A stretch of DNA of 64,000 nucleotides, from contig NZ_SPHY01000002.1 in the NCBI RefSeq assembly GCF_004796535.1, forward strand, positions 248,001 through 312,000. The letters are read 5' to 3'. Source of the DNA: Sphingomonas flavalba. Lineage in GTDB: Bacteria > Pseudomonadota > Alphaproteobacteria > Sphingomonadales > Sphingomonadaceae. Positions within the stretch are counted from its first letter, which is position 1. Each line of letters starts with the position of its first letter. The notes below the pieces were generated by a model that had not been told where the DNA came from, made no database searches, and saw only the letters and a list, made by a program, of their open reading frames with translations. Below are positions 27,167-35,457 of this stretch, in pieces. A program made the translations under genes and the position numbers.

Positions 27167-27685
27167 CTAGCGAGCCTCCCTGATCGGCCCGATCGACAGG
27201 CCCCGGACATAATTGAGGACCACGTCCACCGGCTTCGGCTGCCCGCCGACGGTGATGACGACATCGCGGTAATTCGGCTTCAGGCTGAGCAGCGACAGGC
27301 CGGGATTGCGCGAGAAGCCACCGCCGTCGCTGCGGTCGCCGGACTTGCCGTTGCCATTCACGTCGTGCCGGACGGCGACGGCATAGGCGCCCGGCCGCGG
27401 CAGGCCGACGCACACCTCCATCGGCCCGGCTCGCACCGGCACCGGCACCTCGATCCGCTTCAGCCAGCGGCCCTTGGCCAGGAAATCCTCCGGCTTGTCG
27501 CCATAGATCTGGACACGCAGCGTGCCGGTGTGTGCTTTGAACCCGTCCACGCGGACCAGGACAGCCGGTTCGCCGCCGCGCGAACAGATCGCCGCATCCG
27601 GCCCCGACGGCGCCGCATGCGCCTCCGCCAACGGCGCAACCATCGCCGTAACGGCGGTGACGGCGATGAAAGCGAATTTCGACAT
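27167..27685 (-). CDS. Exported DUF2141 family protein
   Basis: 172 residues with a signal peptide (about 1-24, cleavage after AEAHA). The body is a single beta-sandwich-like domain; VRVDGFKAHTGTLRVQIYGD and AYAVAVRHDVNGNGKSGD are typical of DUF2141, the second looking like a calcium-binding or turn motif. The role of the family is unknown. It heads a three-gene operon with the lipid kinase and the nucleotidyltransferase-like gene and diverges from lptF. This suggests a periplasmic task in lipid transport or head-group addition. Confidence 0.85.
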   Translation of the reverse strand: MSKFAFIAVTAVTAMVAPLAEAHAAPSGPDAAICSRGGEPAVLVRVDGFKAHTGTLRVQIYGDKPEDFLAKGRWLKRIEVPVPVRAGPMEVCVGLPRPGAYAVAVRHDVNGNGKSGDRSDGGGFSRNPGLSLLSLKPNYRDVVITVGGQPKPVDVVLNYVRGLSIGPIREAR

Positions 27686-27715
27686 GACCAAGCCACTCCT
27701 GGAAGCTATAGGCTC

Positions 27716-27749
27716 TGCCTGACGGCAGGCATTGCGTGCCCCCAATGCC
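27716..27749. promoter_or_regulatory. Two overlapping hairpins in the divergent DUF2141-lptF promoter region
   Basis: TGCCTG/CAGGCA with a four-base loop occupies 27716-27731. GGCATTG/CAATGCC with an eight-base loop occupies 27728-27749. They share bases 27728-27731 and so are mutually exclusive in RNA. They could be operators or a leader switch. Confidence 0.4.
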
Positions 27750-27807
27750 GTTCTAGATCGGCTGCGTTTGCGGCCAAAACATGGTCGCGAGGCGTCGAAA
27801 TCCTGAA

Positions 27808-29010
27808 ATGCTGACCGCCATGGACCGCTATATCGCCCGGCTGATCGCCCTGCCCCTGTTCGGGACGCTGGTGATCGCCGCGATGCTGCTCGTCCTCGAC
27901 AAGATGCTGCGCCTGTTCGACTTCGTCGCGCAGGAAGGCGGACCGGTCAGCGTCGTCTGGCGGATGCTGGCCAACCTGATTCCGGAATATCTGTCGCTCG
28001 GCATCCCGATCGGGCTGATGCTGGGCATCCTCCTCGCCTTCCGTCGGATCGCGATGTCGTCGGAACTGGACGTGATGCGCGCGCTCGGCCTCAGCTACGG
28101 CCGGCTGCTGCGCGTGCCCTATCTGTATGCGATCGGGCTCGCGCTGGTGAATCTGGCGATCGTCGGCTTCGTCCAGCCGCACGCCCGCTATGCCTATGAA
28201 GGGCTGCAGTTCGAACTGCGCTCGGGCGCGCTCGGCGCCTCGATCAAGGTCGGCGAATTCACCAATCTCGGCCGCAAGATGACGCTCAGAGTTGAGCAGA
28301 GCCGCGATAACGGCACCCAGCTTTCCGGCCTGTTCGTGCGGGCGGAGGGCAAGGATGGCAACACTGTTGCGGTGACCGCGCAGCACGGCCGCTTCCTCGC
28401 CACCGACGACCCCAATGTCATCATCCTGCGGCTGACCAACGGCACGCTGGTCAACAATGCCCCGGAATTCGCCGCGCCCCGCGTGCTTAGTTTCTCGTCG
28501 CACGACCTGCCGATCAACCTACCGAAGATCGAAAGTTTCCGCGGCCGCGGCCAGGCCGATCGCGAACTGACCATCCCCGAACTAGTCCGCATCGGCGGCG
28601 CGCCGGATACCAGCCTTGCCGTGCGCAACGAAAGCCGGGCCAATTTCCATTTCCGCGTCGCGGAGGTGGCGATGATGATGCTGTTGCCGTTGCTCGCGGT
28701 GGCGCTGGCGGTGCCGCCGAAACGCTCGTCATCCGCCCTAGGGGTTTTCCTGTCGATCGTGATGGTCGTCACCTACCACAAGATCAACGAATATGGGGAG
28801 GCGATCGGCACGCTCGGCCGGGTCGATCCGGCGCTGGCGCTGTGGGGGCCGTTCCTGTTGTTCGCGCTACTGATCTTCTGGATGTACCGGCAGATCGCCT
28901 ATGTTCCGGGCGGCCAGCCGATCGGCGGGCTGGAACGGATCGCGGCCAAGATCGGCGGTGCGGTGCGGCGCTGGCTGCACATCCGCAAACGCCGGACGAC
29001 GGGGGCCTGA
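27808..29010 (+). CDS. lptF: LptF/YjgP-type permease of a lipid export system
   Basis: About 400 residues with three N-terminal spans, a periplasmic jellyroll domain in the middle and three C-terminal spans, the LptF/LptG layout. MDRYIARLIALPLFGTLVIAAMLLVLDKM is the family opening. The product would pair with LptG and the ATPase LptB to move an outer-membrane lipid into the periplasmic bridge. Sphingomonads lack LPS, and the setting suggests glycosphingolipid as cargo, though that is inference. ATG at 27820 is an alternative start. Confidence 0.88.
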   Translation: MLTAMDRYIARLIALPLFGTLVIAAMLLVLDKMLRLFDFVAQEGGPVSVVWRMLANLIPEYLSLGIPIGLMLGILLAFRRIAMSSELDVMRALGLSYGRLLRVPYLYAIGLALVNLAIVGFVQPHARYAYEGLQFELRSGALGASIKVGEFTNLGRKMTLRVEQSRDNGTQLSGLFVRAEGKDGNTVAVTAQHGRFLATDDPNVIILRLTNGTLVNNAPEFAAPRVLSFSSHDLPINLPKIESFRGRGQADRELTIPELVRIGGAPDTSLAVRNESRANFHFRVAEVAMMMLLPLLAVALAVPPKRSSSALGVFLSIVMVVTYHKINEYGEAIGTLGRVDPALALWGPFLLFALLIFWMYRQIAYVPGGQPIGGLERIAAKIGGAVRRWLHIRKRRTTGA

Positions 29011-29016
29011 TCCGCG

Positions 29017-30111
29017 ATGCAGACCCAATTCTTTCCATCACGCACCACCACCCTTTACATGGCGCGGATGTTCCTCGTCCGCACCTTCTCGGTGCTGGCG
29101 GCGCTCGTCCTGGTCCTGCTGGCGCTCGACCTGCTCGGCGAATCCGGCGACGTTCTCGCCTACCCCGGCAATGGCGACGCCCAGCTATGGTATTATGCCA
29201 GCCTACGCACACCGCAGATCATCGCGCGCTTCCTGCCCTTCTCGGTGCTGCTCGGCACGCTGGTCACGCTGACCACGCTCAACCAGAACAGCGAGATCAT
29301 CTCGCTGAAAAGCGCCGGCCTCTCGGCTCACCAGATCCTGGCGCCGCTGATTGTCGCCAGCCTCGGTGTCGCCGCCATCTCCTTTGCATTCAACGAGCGG
29401 GTTGTCGCCCGCTCGACCGCAACGCTCAGCCGCTGGCAGGCAGTGAACTACGGTCCGCTGCCGCCCGGCACCGGCGTGCTGACCAACATCTGGGCGCGCG
29501 AGGGCGACGACTTGATCCATGTCGACACGGTGTCGGGACGCGGCGATGCTACCCGCCTCAGCGGCGTCACTGTCTATGACCGGACCAGCGGCGCCCTGTC
29601 GGCGATCATTCGCGGCAAGGAAGCCCGCCGCGCCGCCAACGGCTGGCAGTTGACCGAGGCATCGCGGTTCAGCGTCGCGACCGGGGAGGTAGAGACGCTC
29701 GGTACGGCGCGGATCGCGCGCGGCGTCAGGCCGGACCAGTTCACCCTGACCCGGGTTGACCCGGATGGGCTGTCCTTCACCGAACTGGCCGCCGCGGTGA
29801 ACGACCTGAAGGCGGCCGGACGACCGACCGACGCGCTGGAGGCCAGCCTGTGGCATAAATTCTCAGGCCCGCTGTCGTCGGTGCTGATGCCATTGCTCGG
29901 CGCGGTCGCCGGCTTCGGGCTGGCGCGCTCCGGCCAGTTGTTCCTGCGCGCGGTGATCGGCATGGGGCTTGGCTTCGCCTATTTCGTCGCCGATAATTTT
30001 GCGCTGGCGATGGGCAATCTCGGCGCCTACCCGCCATTTCTGGCCGCCTGGGCGCCCTTCCTGCTATTCCTGCTGATCGGCGAAACCGTCCTGGTCCGCA
30101 CAGAGGAATGA
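29017..30111 (+). CDS. lptG: LptG/YjgQ-type permease of a lipid export system
   Basis: 364 residues. TTTLYMARMFLVRTFSVLAALVLVLLALDLL at the N-terminus and the SEIISLKSAGLSAHQIL coupling-helix region match LptG. Six spans and a central periplasmic domain are visible. It starts 6 bp after lptF and overlaps the flippase gene by four bases, so the three genes are one transcript. Confidence 0.88.
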   Translation: MQTQFFPSRTTTLYMARMFLVRTFSVLAALVLVLLALDLLGESGDVLAYPGNGDAQLWYYASLRTPQIIARFLPFSVLLGTLVTLTTLNQNSEIISLKSAGLSAHQILAPLIVASLGVAAISFAFNERVVARSTATLSRWQAVNYGPLPPGTGVLTNIWAREGDDLIHVDTVSGRGDATRLSGVTVYDRTSGALSAIIRGKEARRAANGWQLTEASRFSVATGEVETLGTARIARGVRPDQFTLTRVDPDGLSFTELAAAVNDLKAAGRPTDALEASLWHKFSGPLSSVLMPLLGAVAGFGLARSGQLFLRAVIGMGLGFAYFVADNFALAMGNLGAYPPFLAAWAPFLLFLLIGETVLVRTEE

Positions 30112-31619
30112 GCGGCACCATCGGGCGCCGGGACGTTGCCCGAGGCGCCGGGCTGGCCGCCCTGTCCCGACTGGGCGCGCTGATCGAGGTCGTCTCCCAG
30201 CCCGCCTTCACCTGGATGTTCGGCATTGCCACCTACGGCATCTACACGGTGCTGTGGGCGGTGGTGAACATCGTCGAGAACGTCATCGACCTGTCGATGA
30301 CCCAGGCGCTGCAGCGCATCGTGCCGCGCGAGGACGAACGCGGCGCCCATGCCGCCGTCCGCTTCGCGCTGATCGTTTCAGTGTTGCCGGCAACAGCGAT
30401 CGCCCTCGTCGTCACCCTGTTCGCGGTACCGCTTTCCGGCTTTCTCCAGACGGCAGCGGCGGATCGCGCCACTTTGCCGCTCGGCATCGCGCTGTTCGCC
30501 TGGGCGCTGCCGCTGTGGACGTTCATCGAAGTGGCGACGTCGGCGGCGCGGGCGCGACGCGCCTTCGGCCCGGAAATCCGGCTGCGGATCTTCTGGGAAC
30601 AAGTGGCGCGGCTGGCCTTCGCCGTGCTGCTGTTCGCCGTCGGTTTCCAGAGCCTTGGCCTGCTTATCGCGCACCTGCTGTCGCTAACCCTGACCGCGCT
30701 GCTCGCGGTGCGGCTGCTCGGCCGATACTACGACCTGTCGCTGCTGCTGTCGGTGCGCGCCAGCCCGGAGTTGCGTCGCGAATTGCTGATCACCGGCTTC
30801 GCGCTGCTGCCGACCAACATCGCACGCCGGCTGTTCATCGACCTGCCACCGGTGATCCTGAACCTGGTGCTGCCCGGCGCGAAGGGGGCGACCGCCGCCG
30901 GCCTGTTCGGCATCGCCCGCAAGATCGCGACGATCCCACTGATCGTGCGCCAGGCGTTCCAGTACGTGCTGGCACCGCTCGCCTCGGCGCAGGCGGCGGT
31001 CGACCGTGCCGGCATCGCCCCGCTCTATGCCTTTTCGACCCGGCTGTCGGTGGCGGTCGTCGTGCCGTTGTCGACGCTGCTGATCCTGACCGGCCGCGAC
31101 ATATTGAGCGCGTTCGCGCCCGGCACGATCGCCGGCCTGCCGCTGCTCGTCATCCTCGTCCTCGGCCGGGCGATGGAGACCATCGTCGGCCCGGCGACGC
31201 CGGTGATCGAAATGATCGGCCACCGTCTGCTGCCGCTGGTCAACACCGTTGCCGGTTTCCTCGCCTGGGCGGCGTTCGGTTACTGGCTGATCCCTTCTCA
31301 CGGGGCGACCGGCATGGCGATCGCGGTCAGCATCGGCACGGTGCTGATCGCGTGGATGGCCAGCGTCGAACTGCGGATCAGCGACGGGCTGTCGGCATTC
31401 GATCGCGGCACATGGCGGGCGCTGGCCGCCGCCGGGGTGGCGGCGCTGCTGCTGGTCACCCTCGCGTTTATCGTGCCTCGGCCTGCGCCTCTGCGCGCGG
31501 CATTGCTGCTGATCGCCTTCTTTCCCGCACTGTGGATCGGCCTGCGCGCCGGCCTGAACGGGGAGGACCGCCGCGCGCTCGGCCCGATCGCCCGCCGGCT
31601 GCGTCTTGTCCGCGGCTGA
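30108..31619 (+). CDS. Polytopic lipid/oligosaccharide flippase of the MOP superfamily
   Basis: 503 residues with about 12-14 hydrophobic spans and few polar loops; the sequence resembles Wzx/MurJ-like lipopolysaccharide biosynthesis flippases. It overlaps lptG (ATGA) and precedes a lipid hydroxylase gene. In this context a role in flipping a glycosphingolipid or precursor is more likely than O-antigen export, but the substrate cannot be read from sequence. Confidence 0.8.
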   Translation: MSGTIGRRDVARGAGLAALSRLGALIEVVSQPAFTWMFGIATYGIYTVLWAVVNIVENVIDLSMTQALQRIVPREDERGAHAAVRFALIVSVLPATAIALVVTLFAVPLSGFLQTAAADRATLPLGIALFAWALPLWTFIEVATSAARARRAFGPEIRLRIFWEQVARLAFAVLLFAVGFQSLGLLIAHLLSLTLTALLAVRLLGRYYDLSLLLSVRASPELRRELLITGFALLPTNIARRLFIDLPPVILNLVLPGAKGATAAGLFGIARKIATIPLIVRQAFQYVLAPLASAQAAVDRAGIAPLYAFSTRLSVAVVVPLSTLLILTGRDILSAFAPGTIAGLPLLVILVLGRAMETIVGPATPVIEMIGHRLLPLVNTVAGFLAWAAFGYWLIPSHGATGMAIAVSIGTVLIAWMASVELRISDGLSAFDRGTWRALAAAGVAALLLVTLAFIVPRPAPLRAALLLIAFFPALWIGLRAGLNGEDRRALGPIARRLRLVRG

Positions 31620-31704
31620 ATATGGCATCATATCGGTGAGGCGGTCGCAAAACCGCCGCATTGCACCGCCAGAAGCGCCCGACGCGCATGACAAGGAACG
31701 TCCC

Positions 31705-32478
31705 GTGAAGACTGCCGACGCCAATGCTTCCGGTTTCTGGAAGCGATCGCATCATCTGGACCGGATGACCTTCCGCGAGTTGGTCGTCGCCTATTTCCAG
31801 TATCCGGCGATCATCGCCTATCTGACGCTGGCGGCGGTGATGATCGGCGTCTGGGTGTGGCAGCCGGCCGGGCTGCTGGCGACGACGGTGGCGGTCGCGG
31901 CGTCGATCCTCGCCTACCCCCTCGCCTGGTACCTGCTGCACCGCTATGTTCTGCACAGTCGCTGGATGTTCAAGTCGCCGCTGCTCGCCGCGACCTGGAA
32001 GCGTATCCATTACGACCATCATCAGGACCCCAATCATCTGGAGGTGCTGTTCGGCGCGCTGCACACCACGCTGCCGACGATCGCGCTGGTGACGGCGCCG
32101 TTCGGCTATCTGGTCGGCGGCATCGGCGGTGCGGCGGCGGCGATGGCGACCGGCCTGCTGACCACCTGCTTCTACGAATTCTGCCACTGCATCCAGCACC
32201 TGTCCTACAAGCCCAAGAACAAGCAGCTTGCGCTGATGAAGCAGCGCCACATGATGCACCATTTCCACGACGAGGACGGGAATTACGGCATCACCAATTT
32301 CTTCTGGGACCGGCTGTTCGGCACGATGTACGAGCGGTCCGGCGACCGGCCGAAAAGCCCGACGGTGTTCAACCTCGGCTACACGCAGGAAGCGGCGGAG
32401 CGCTATCCGTGGGTGTCGCGGTTGTCGGGCGGCGTCGCCGTCGGCCATCCGCGCTACCGCGACCAGCAGCAGGACTAG
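31705..32478 (+). CDS. Fatty acid/sphingolipid hydroxylase, di-iron membrane enzyme
   Basis: 257 residues of the sterol desaturase/fatty acid hydroxylase superfamily. Histidine boxes are HRYVLH (79-84), HYDHH (102-106), HCIQH (161-165) and HMMHHFH (182-188), which would hold a di-iron centre. Four hydrophobic spans lie between them. Sphingomonad glycosphingolipids carry 2-hydroxymyristate, so 2-hydroxylation of the N-acyl chain is a reasonable guess; sphinganine C4 hydroxylation is another. The GTG at 31705 has AAGGAACG 7 bases upstream; no earlier in-frame ATG has that. Its stop codon abuts the stop of the convergent gene. Confidence 0.85.
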   Translation: MKTADANASGFWKRSHHLDRMTFRELVVAYFQYPAIIAYLTLAAVMIGVWVWQPAGLLATTVAVAASILAYPLAWYLLHRYVLHSRWMFKSPLLAATWKRIHYDHHQDPNHLEVLFGALHTTLPTIALVTAPFGYLVGGIGGAAAAMATGLLTTCFYEFCHCIQHLSYKPKNKQLALMKQRHMMHHFHDEDGNYGITNFFWDRLFGTMYERSGDRPKSPTVFNLGYTQEAAERYPWVSRLSGGVAVGHPRYRDQQQD

Positions 32479-32964
32479 CTACAGCGCCGAAAAGGCCGGT
32501 GCATGGACGATCTCGCCCGTGGTCACCGGCAGGTTGCCGCCCACGAGCGCCGCAACCATCAGATGCGGCCCGGCATAGGGTGAGGCAAAGCCGCGTGCGG
32601 ATTCGGCGCTGAAGCCGAAGCGGCGGTAATAGGCCGGGTCGCCCAGCACGAACACCGCCTGGCACCCCTCCGCCGCCGCCCGCGCCATTCCGGCCCGGAC
32701 CAGGGCCGCGCCGATCCCGCGGCGCTGGTGCTCCGGCGCAACGGCAAGCGGCGCCAGCGCCTGCGCCCGCATCGGCGCGATCATCGGCGAAAACAGAATA
32801 TGGCCGGCGACAGCGCCACCGATACAGGCGACGAGGGCGATCGCGGCGGCACCGTCGGCGTGCAGCCGGGCAACCAGCGCTGCTTCGTTCGGGCCGCCGA
32901 ACGCCCGCGTCAGCAGCACCGCGACGGCCGCCGCATCGGCAGGGCGTTCAGGGCGTATGTCCAT
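32479..32964 (-). CDS. GNAT family N-acetyltransferase, YhbS-like
   Basis: 161 residues. MDIRPERPADAAAV is the usual GNAT start, LAVAPEHQRRGIGAALVRAGM is the acetyl-CoA loop, and FVLGDPAYYRRFGFSAES is the C-terminal motif seen in YhbS-like proteins. The substrate is unknown. It is convergent with the hydroxylase gene, with no base between the two stop codons, and divergent from the bCerS-like gene. Confidence 0.86.
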   Translation of the reverse strand: MDIRPERPADAAAVAVLLTRAFGGPNEAALVARLHADGAAAIALVACIGGAVAGHILFSPMIAPMRAQALAPLAVAPEHQRRGIGAALVRAGMARAAAEGCQAVFVLGDPAYYRRFGFSAESARGFASPYAGPHLMVAALVGGNLPVTTGEIVHAPAFSAL

Positions 32965-33045
32965 GCCCGCTTGTCGCAGCGGCCGTCACCGGCGGCAAGC
33001 GCCTCGCCGCATGACAAGCGGCCAAGCTTGGGCTAGCTCCCGGCA

Positions 33046-34200
33046 ATGACATCTGCGCTCACCATCGCCCCCGCCGACGGCAAGGCCGGCCGCGCCGCCT
33101 TCGTCGCCTTCGCCTTCCAGCATTACGCCAATGACCCGAACTGGGTGCCGCCGTTGCGCGGCGAGGCGATCGGCATGCTCGATCCGGCGAAGAACCCGTT
33201 CTTCGGCCATGCCGAGGTGCAGCTGTTCCTCGCCCGGCGGGGCGGCCGCGTGGTCGGCCGGATCGCCGCGCATATTGATCGGCTGGCGCTGGCCCAGCCG
33301 CCGGAACAGGGCATGGGGCCGGGCACCGGCTTCTGGGGTTTCATGGATGCCGACAATGAAGCGGACGCCCACGCGCTGATCGCGACCGCCGAGGACTGGC
33401 TGCGCGCGCGCGGCATGACCCGGGTTCTCGGCCCGATGAGCCTGTCGATCTGGGAGGAGCCGGGCCTGCTGGTCACCGGCTTCGACCACCCGCCGACGGT
33501 GATGATGGGCCATGCCGATCCCCGCTACCGCGCGTGGATCGAAAGCGCCGGCTACCGCCCGGTCAAGACGCTCAGCACCTATGAGCTGGACATCACCAAC
33601 GGCTTCCCGCCAATCGTCGGGCGGATCGTCGCCGCCGGCGAAAAGAACGCGCGCATTCGCATCCGCCAGGTCAACAAGCGCCGCTTCGCTGACGAAGCGG
33701 CGGTCATCCTCGGCATTCTGAACGATGCGTGGTCGCACAACTGGGGCTTCGTACCGCTGACCGACGCCGAAATCGCCGATGTCGGCAAGAAGCTGAAGCC
33801 GATCGTCCGCGAGGACCTGATCCGCATCGCCGAGGTCGACGGCGAAGCGGTTGCGTTCATGATGACGCTCCCCGACCTGAACGAAGCGATCAAACCACTC
33901 AACGGTGCACTGCTGCCGTTCGGCTGGGCGAAGCTGCTGTTATGGCTGCGCAAGCCGCGGGCGCGGACAATGCGCGTGCCGCTGATGGGCGTGGTCAGCC
34001 GCCTGCAATCGTCGCGGCTGGCCAGCCAGCTTGCCTTCATGATGATCGAATATATCCGCCGCGATGCGATCGCCCGGTACGGCGCCAGCCGCGGCGAGAT
34101 CGGCTGGGTGCTCGATGACAACCAGGGTATGATCGCCATCGCCGACGCAATCGAAAGCAAGATCAATAAGCAATATGTGGTCTTTGAGAAAGCGCTGTAA
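33046..34200 (+). CDS. bcerS: GNAT-fold N-acyltransferase, candidate bacterial ceramide synthase
   Basis: 384 residues. VAFAFQHYANDPNWVPPLRGEAIGMLDPAKNPFFGHAEVQLFLARRGGRVVGRIAAH is the N-terminal GNAT-like part, and the whole length matches the large acyltransferases of which Caulobacter bCerS is one; this is recalled from family knowledge, not searched. Such an enzyme N-acylates a long-chain base to give a ceramide. The nearby spt, acpR and cerR genes support this. The gene stands 10 kb from spt on the same strand, with a divergent neighbour. Confidence 0.7.
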   Translation: MTSALTIAPADGKAGRAAFVAFAFQHYANDPNWVPPLRGEAIGMLDPAKNPFFGHAEVQLFLARRGGRVVGRIAAHIDRLALAQPPEQGMGPGTGFWGFMDADNEADAHALIATAEDWLRARGMTRVLGPMSLSIWEEPGLLVTGFDHPPTVMMGHADPRYRAWIESAGYRPVKTLSTYELDITNGFPPIVGRIVAAGEKNARIRIRQVNKRRFADEAAVILGILNDAWSHNWGFVPLTDAEIADVGKKLKPIVREDLIRIAEVDGEAVAFMMTLPDLNEAIKPLNGALLPFGWAKLLLWLRKPRARTMRVPLMGVVSRLQSSRLASQLAFMMIEYIRRDAIARYGASRGEIGWVLDDNQGMIAIADAIESKINKQYVVFEKAL

Positions 34201-34256
34201 CGCTGCCGGGCGCGGCGTTCTTCACATCGCGCACCCGCTTCGTAGCAGCACCGCCT

Positions 34257-35033
34257 TTACCGCAGGGTGATCCAGGTCGGTGCGTGGTCGCTGGCCTTTT
34301 CCCGCCCGCGATAGGCCTTGTCGACACCGGCGGCGGTCAGCCGGTCAGCCGCCTCCGGGCTGAGCAGCAGATGGTCGATACGGAAACCGGCGTCGCGCTG
34401 CCACGCCCCCGCCTGATAGTCCCAGAAGGTATAGAGAGCCCCCTCAGGCTGGCGCGCGCGCAGCGCATCGGTCCAGCCCGTCGTCAGCAATCGGCGGAAC
34501 GCCTGCTGGCTTTCCGGCTGCATCAGCGCATCCTCGGCCATTGCCCGCACCGAATAGGTGTCGTCGTGGCTGCGCGTCGGGATGACGTTGTAATCGCCGG
34601 CCAGCACCACCGGCACCTCCCGCGCCAGCAATTCGGCGGCCCGCGCCGCCAGCCGTTCCATCCACGCCAGTTTATAGTCGAATTTCGGTCCCGGCTGCGG
34701 GTTGCCGTTGGGCAGGTAGAGCGACGCAACGACGATATCGCCGACCCGTGCCTCGATATAGCGGCTATGGCTGTCTTCCGGGTCTCCGGCCAGACCGCGC
34801 CGAACCGCCTGCGGCTCTGCCCCGCGGGTCAGGATAGCGACGCCGTTGAACCCCTTCTGCCCGTGCCAGGCAACGCCATAGCCGGCGGCGCGGATATCCG
34901 CTTCCGGCACGGTTTCATCGCTGCTCTTCAATTCCTGAAGGCAGACGATGTCCGGCTGCTGCTCGGCAAGATACTCGATCAGGCGGGGCAGCCGCGCCTT
35001 GATGCCGTTGACGTTGTAGGTGACGATGCGCAT
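34257..35033 (-). CDS. xth: Exodeoxyribonuclease III
   Basis: 258 residues of the exonuclease-endonuclease-phosphatase fold. MRIVTYNVNGIKARL, CLQELKSSDE, VVLAGDYNVIPT and KASDHAPTWITL carry the Asn, Glu, Asp-Asn and Asp-His catalytic residues. It is an AP endonuclease and 3' to 5' exonuclease of base excision repair. It starts 51 bp after the erpA stop on the same strand. Confidence 0.95.
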   Translation of the reverse strand: MRIVTYNVNGIKARLPRLIEYLAEQQPDIVCLQELKSSDETVPEADIRAAGYGVAWHGQKGFNGVAILTRGAEPQAVRRGLAGDPEDSHSRYIEARVGDIVVASLYLPNGNPQPGPKFDYKLAWMERLAARAAELLAREVPVVLAGDYNVIPTRSHDDTYSVRAMAEDALMQPESQQAFRRLLTTGWTDALRARQPEGALYTFWDYQAGAWQRDAGFRIDHLLLSPEAADRLTAAGVDKAYRGREKASDHAPTWITLR

Positions 35034-35084
35034 CGCCCGGTCATGCCCCAGCCGGCGCTGTGGCGCCAGAGCAAGGGCGCGTTT

Positions 35085-35420
35085 TCAGACCGAGAAGCTG
35101 GATCCGCAGCCGCAGCCGGACGCGGCGTTGGGGTTGGTGACCTTGAACGCCGCACCGCCCAGATCCTCGACATAATCGACACTGGCGCCGCGCACGAGGT
35201 CAAGGCTGACCGGGTCGACGACCAGAGTGACCGAATCGCGCTCGATGCGGATGTCGTCGGCCTCGACACTGTCCGCCAGGCCGAAACGATACTGAAAGCC
35301 GGAGCAGCCGCCGCCTTCAACCGCAAGACGCAGGATGGCGGGTTTGCCCTGACGCGCAGCGATCGCCGCGACGCGCGCGGCGGCCGATCCGGTCAGGTCC
35401 ATGGTAGGGGTTTCGCTCAC
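35085..35420 (-). CDS. erpA: Iron-sulfur cluster insertion protein ErpA (A-type carrier)
   Basis: 111 residues. The A-type carrier cysteines are Cys39 in GGCSGFQY and the CGC near 104-106 in SGCGCGSSF. It receives 4Fe-4S clusters and passes them to targets. It could also be an IscA paralogue; no isc or suf genes are nearby to decide. Confidence 0.92.
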   Translation of the reverse strand: MSETPTMDLTGSAAARVAAIAARQGKPAILRLAVEGGGCSGFQYRFGLADSVEADDIRIERDSVTLVVDPVSLDLVRGASVDYVEDLGGAAFKVTNPNAASGCGCGSSFSV

Positions 35421-35457
35421 CCCCCGGAGATAGGCGCGCAGGCCGCGCGCCGCAAGG

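Noticed and set aside
31692-31720. GGAAC just ahead of the hydroxylase gene as an EcfG promoter
   Set aside because: The downstream element would be CGAC, and the bases are the ribosome site and start of the gene.
34200-34230. AACG...GTTCT on the plus strand as a minus-strand EcfG promoter for xth
   Set aside because: The spacer is 14 bases and the upstream element reads AGAAC, so neither part fits.
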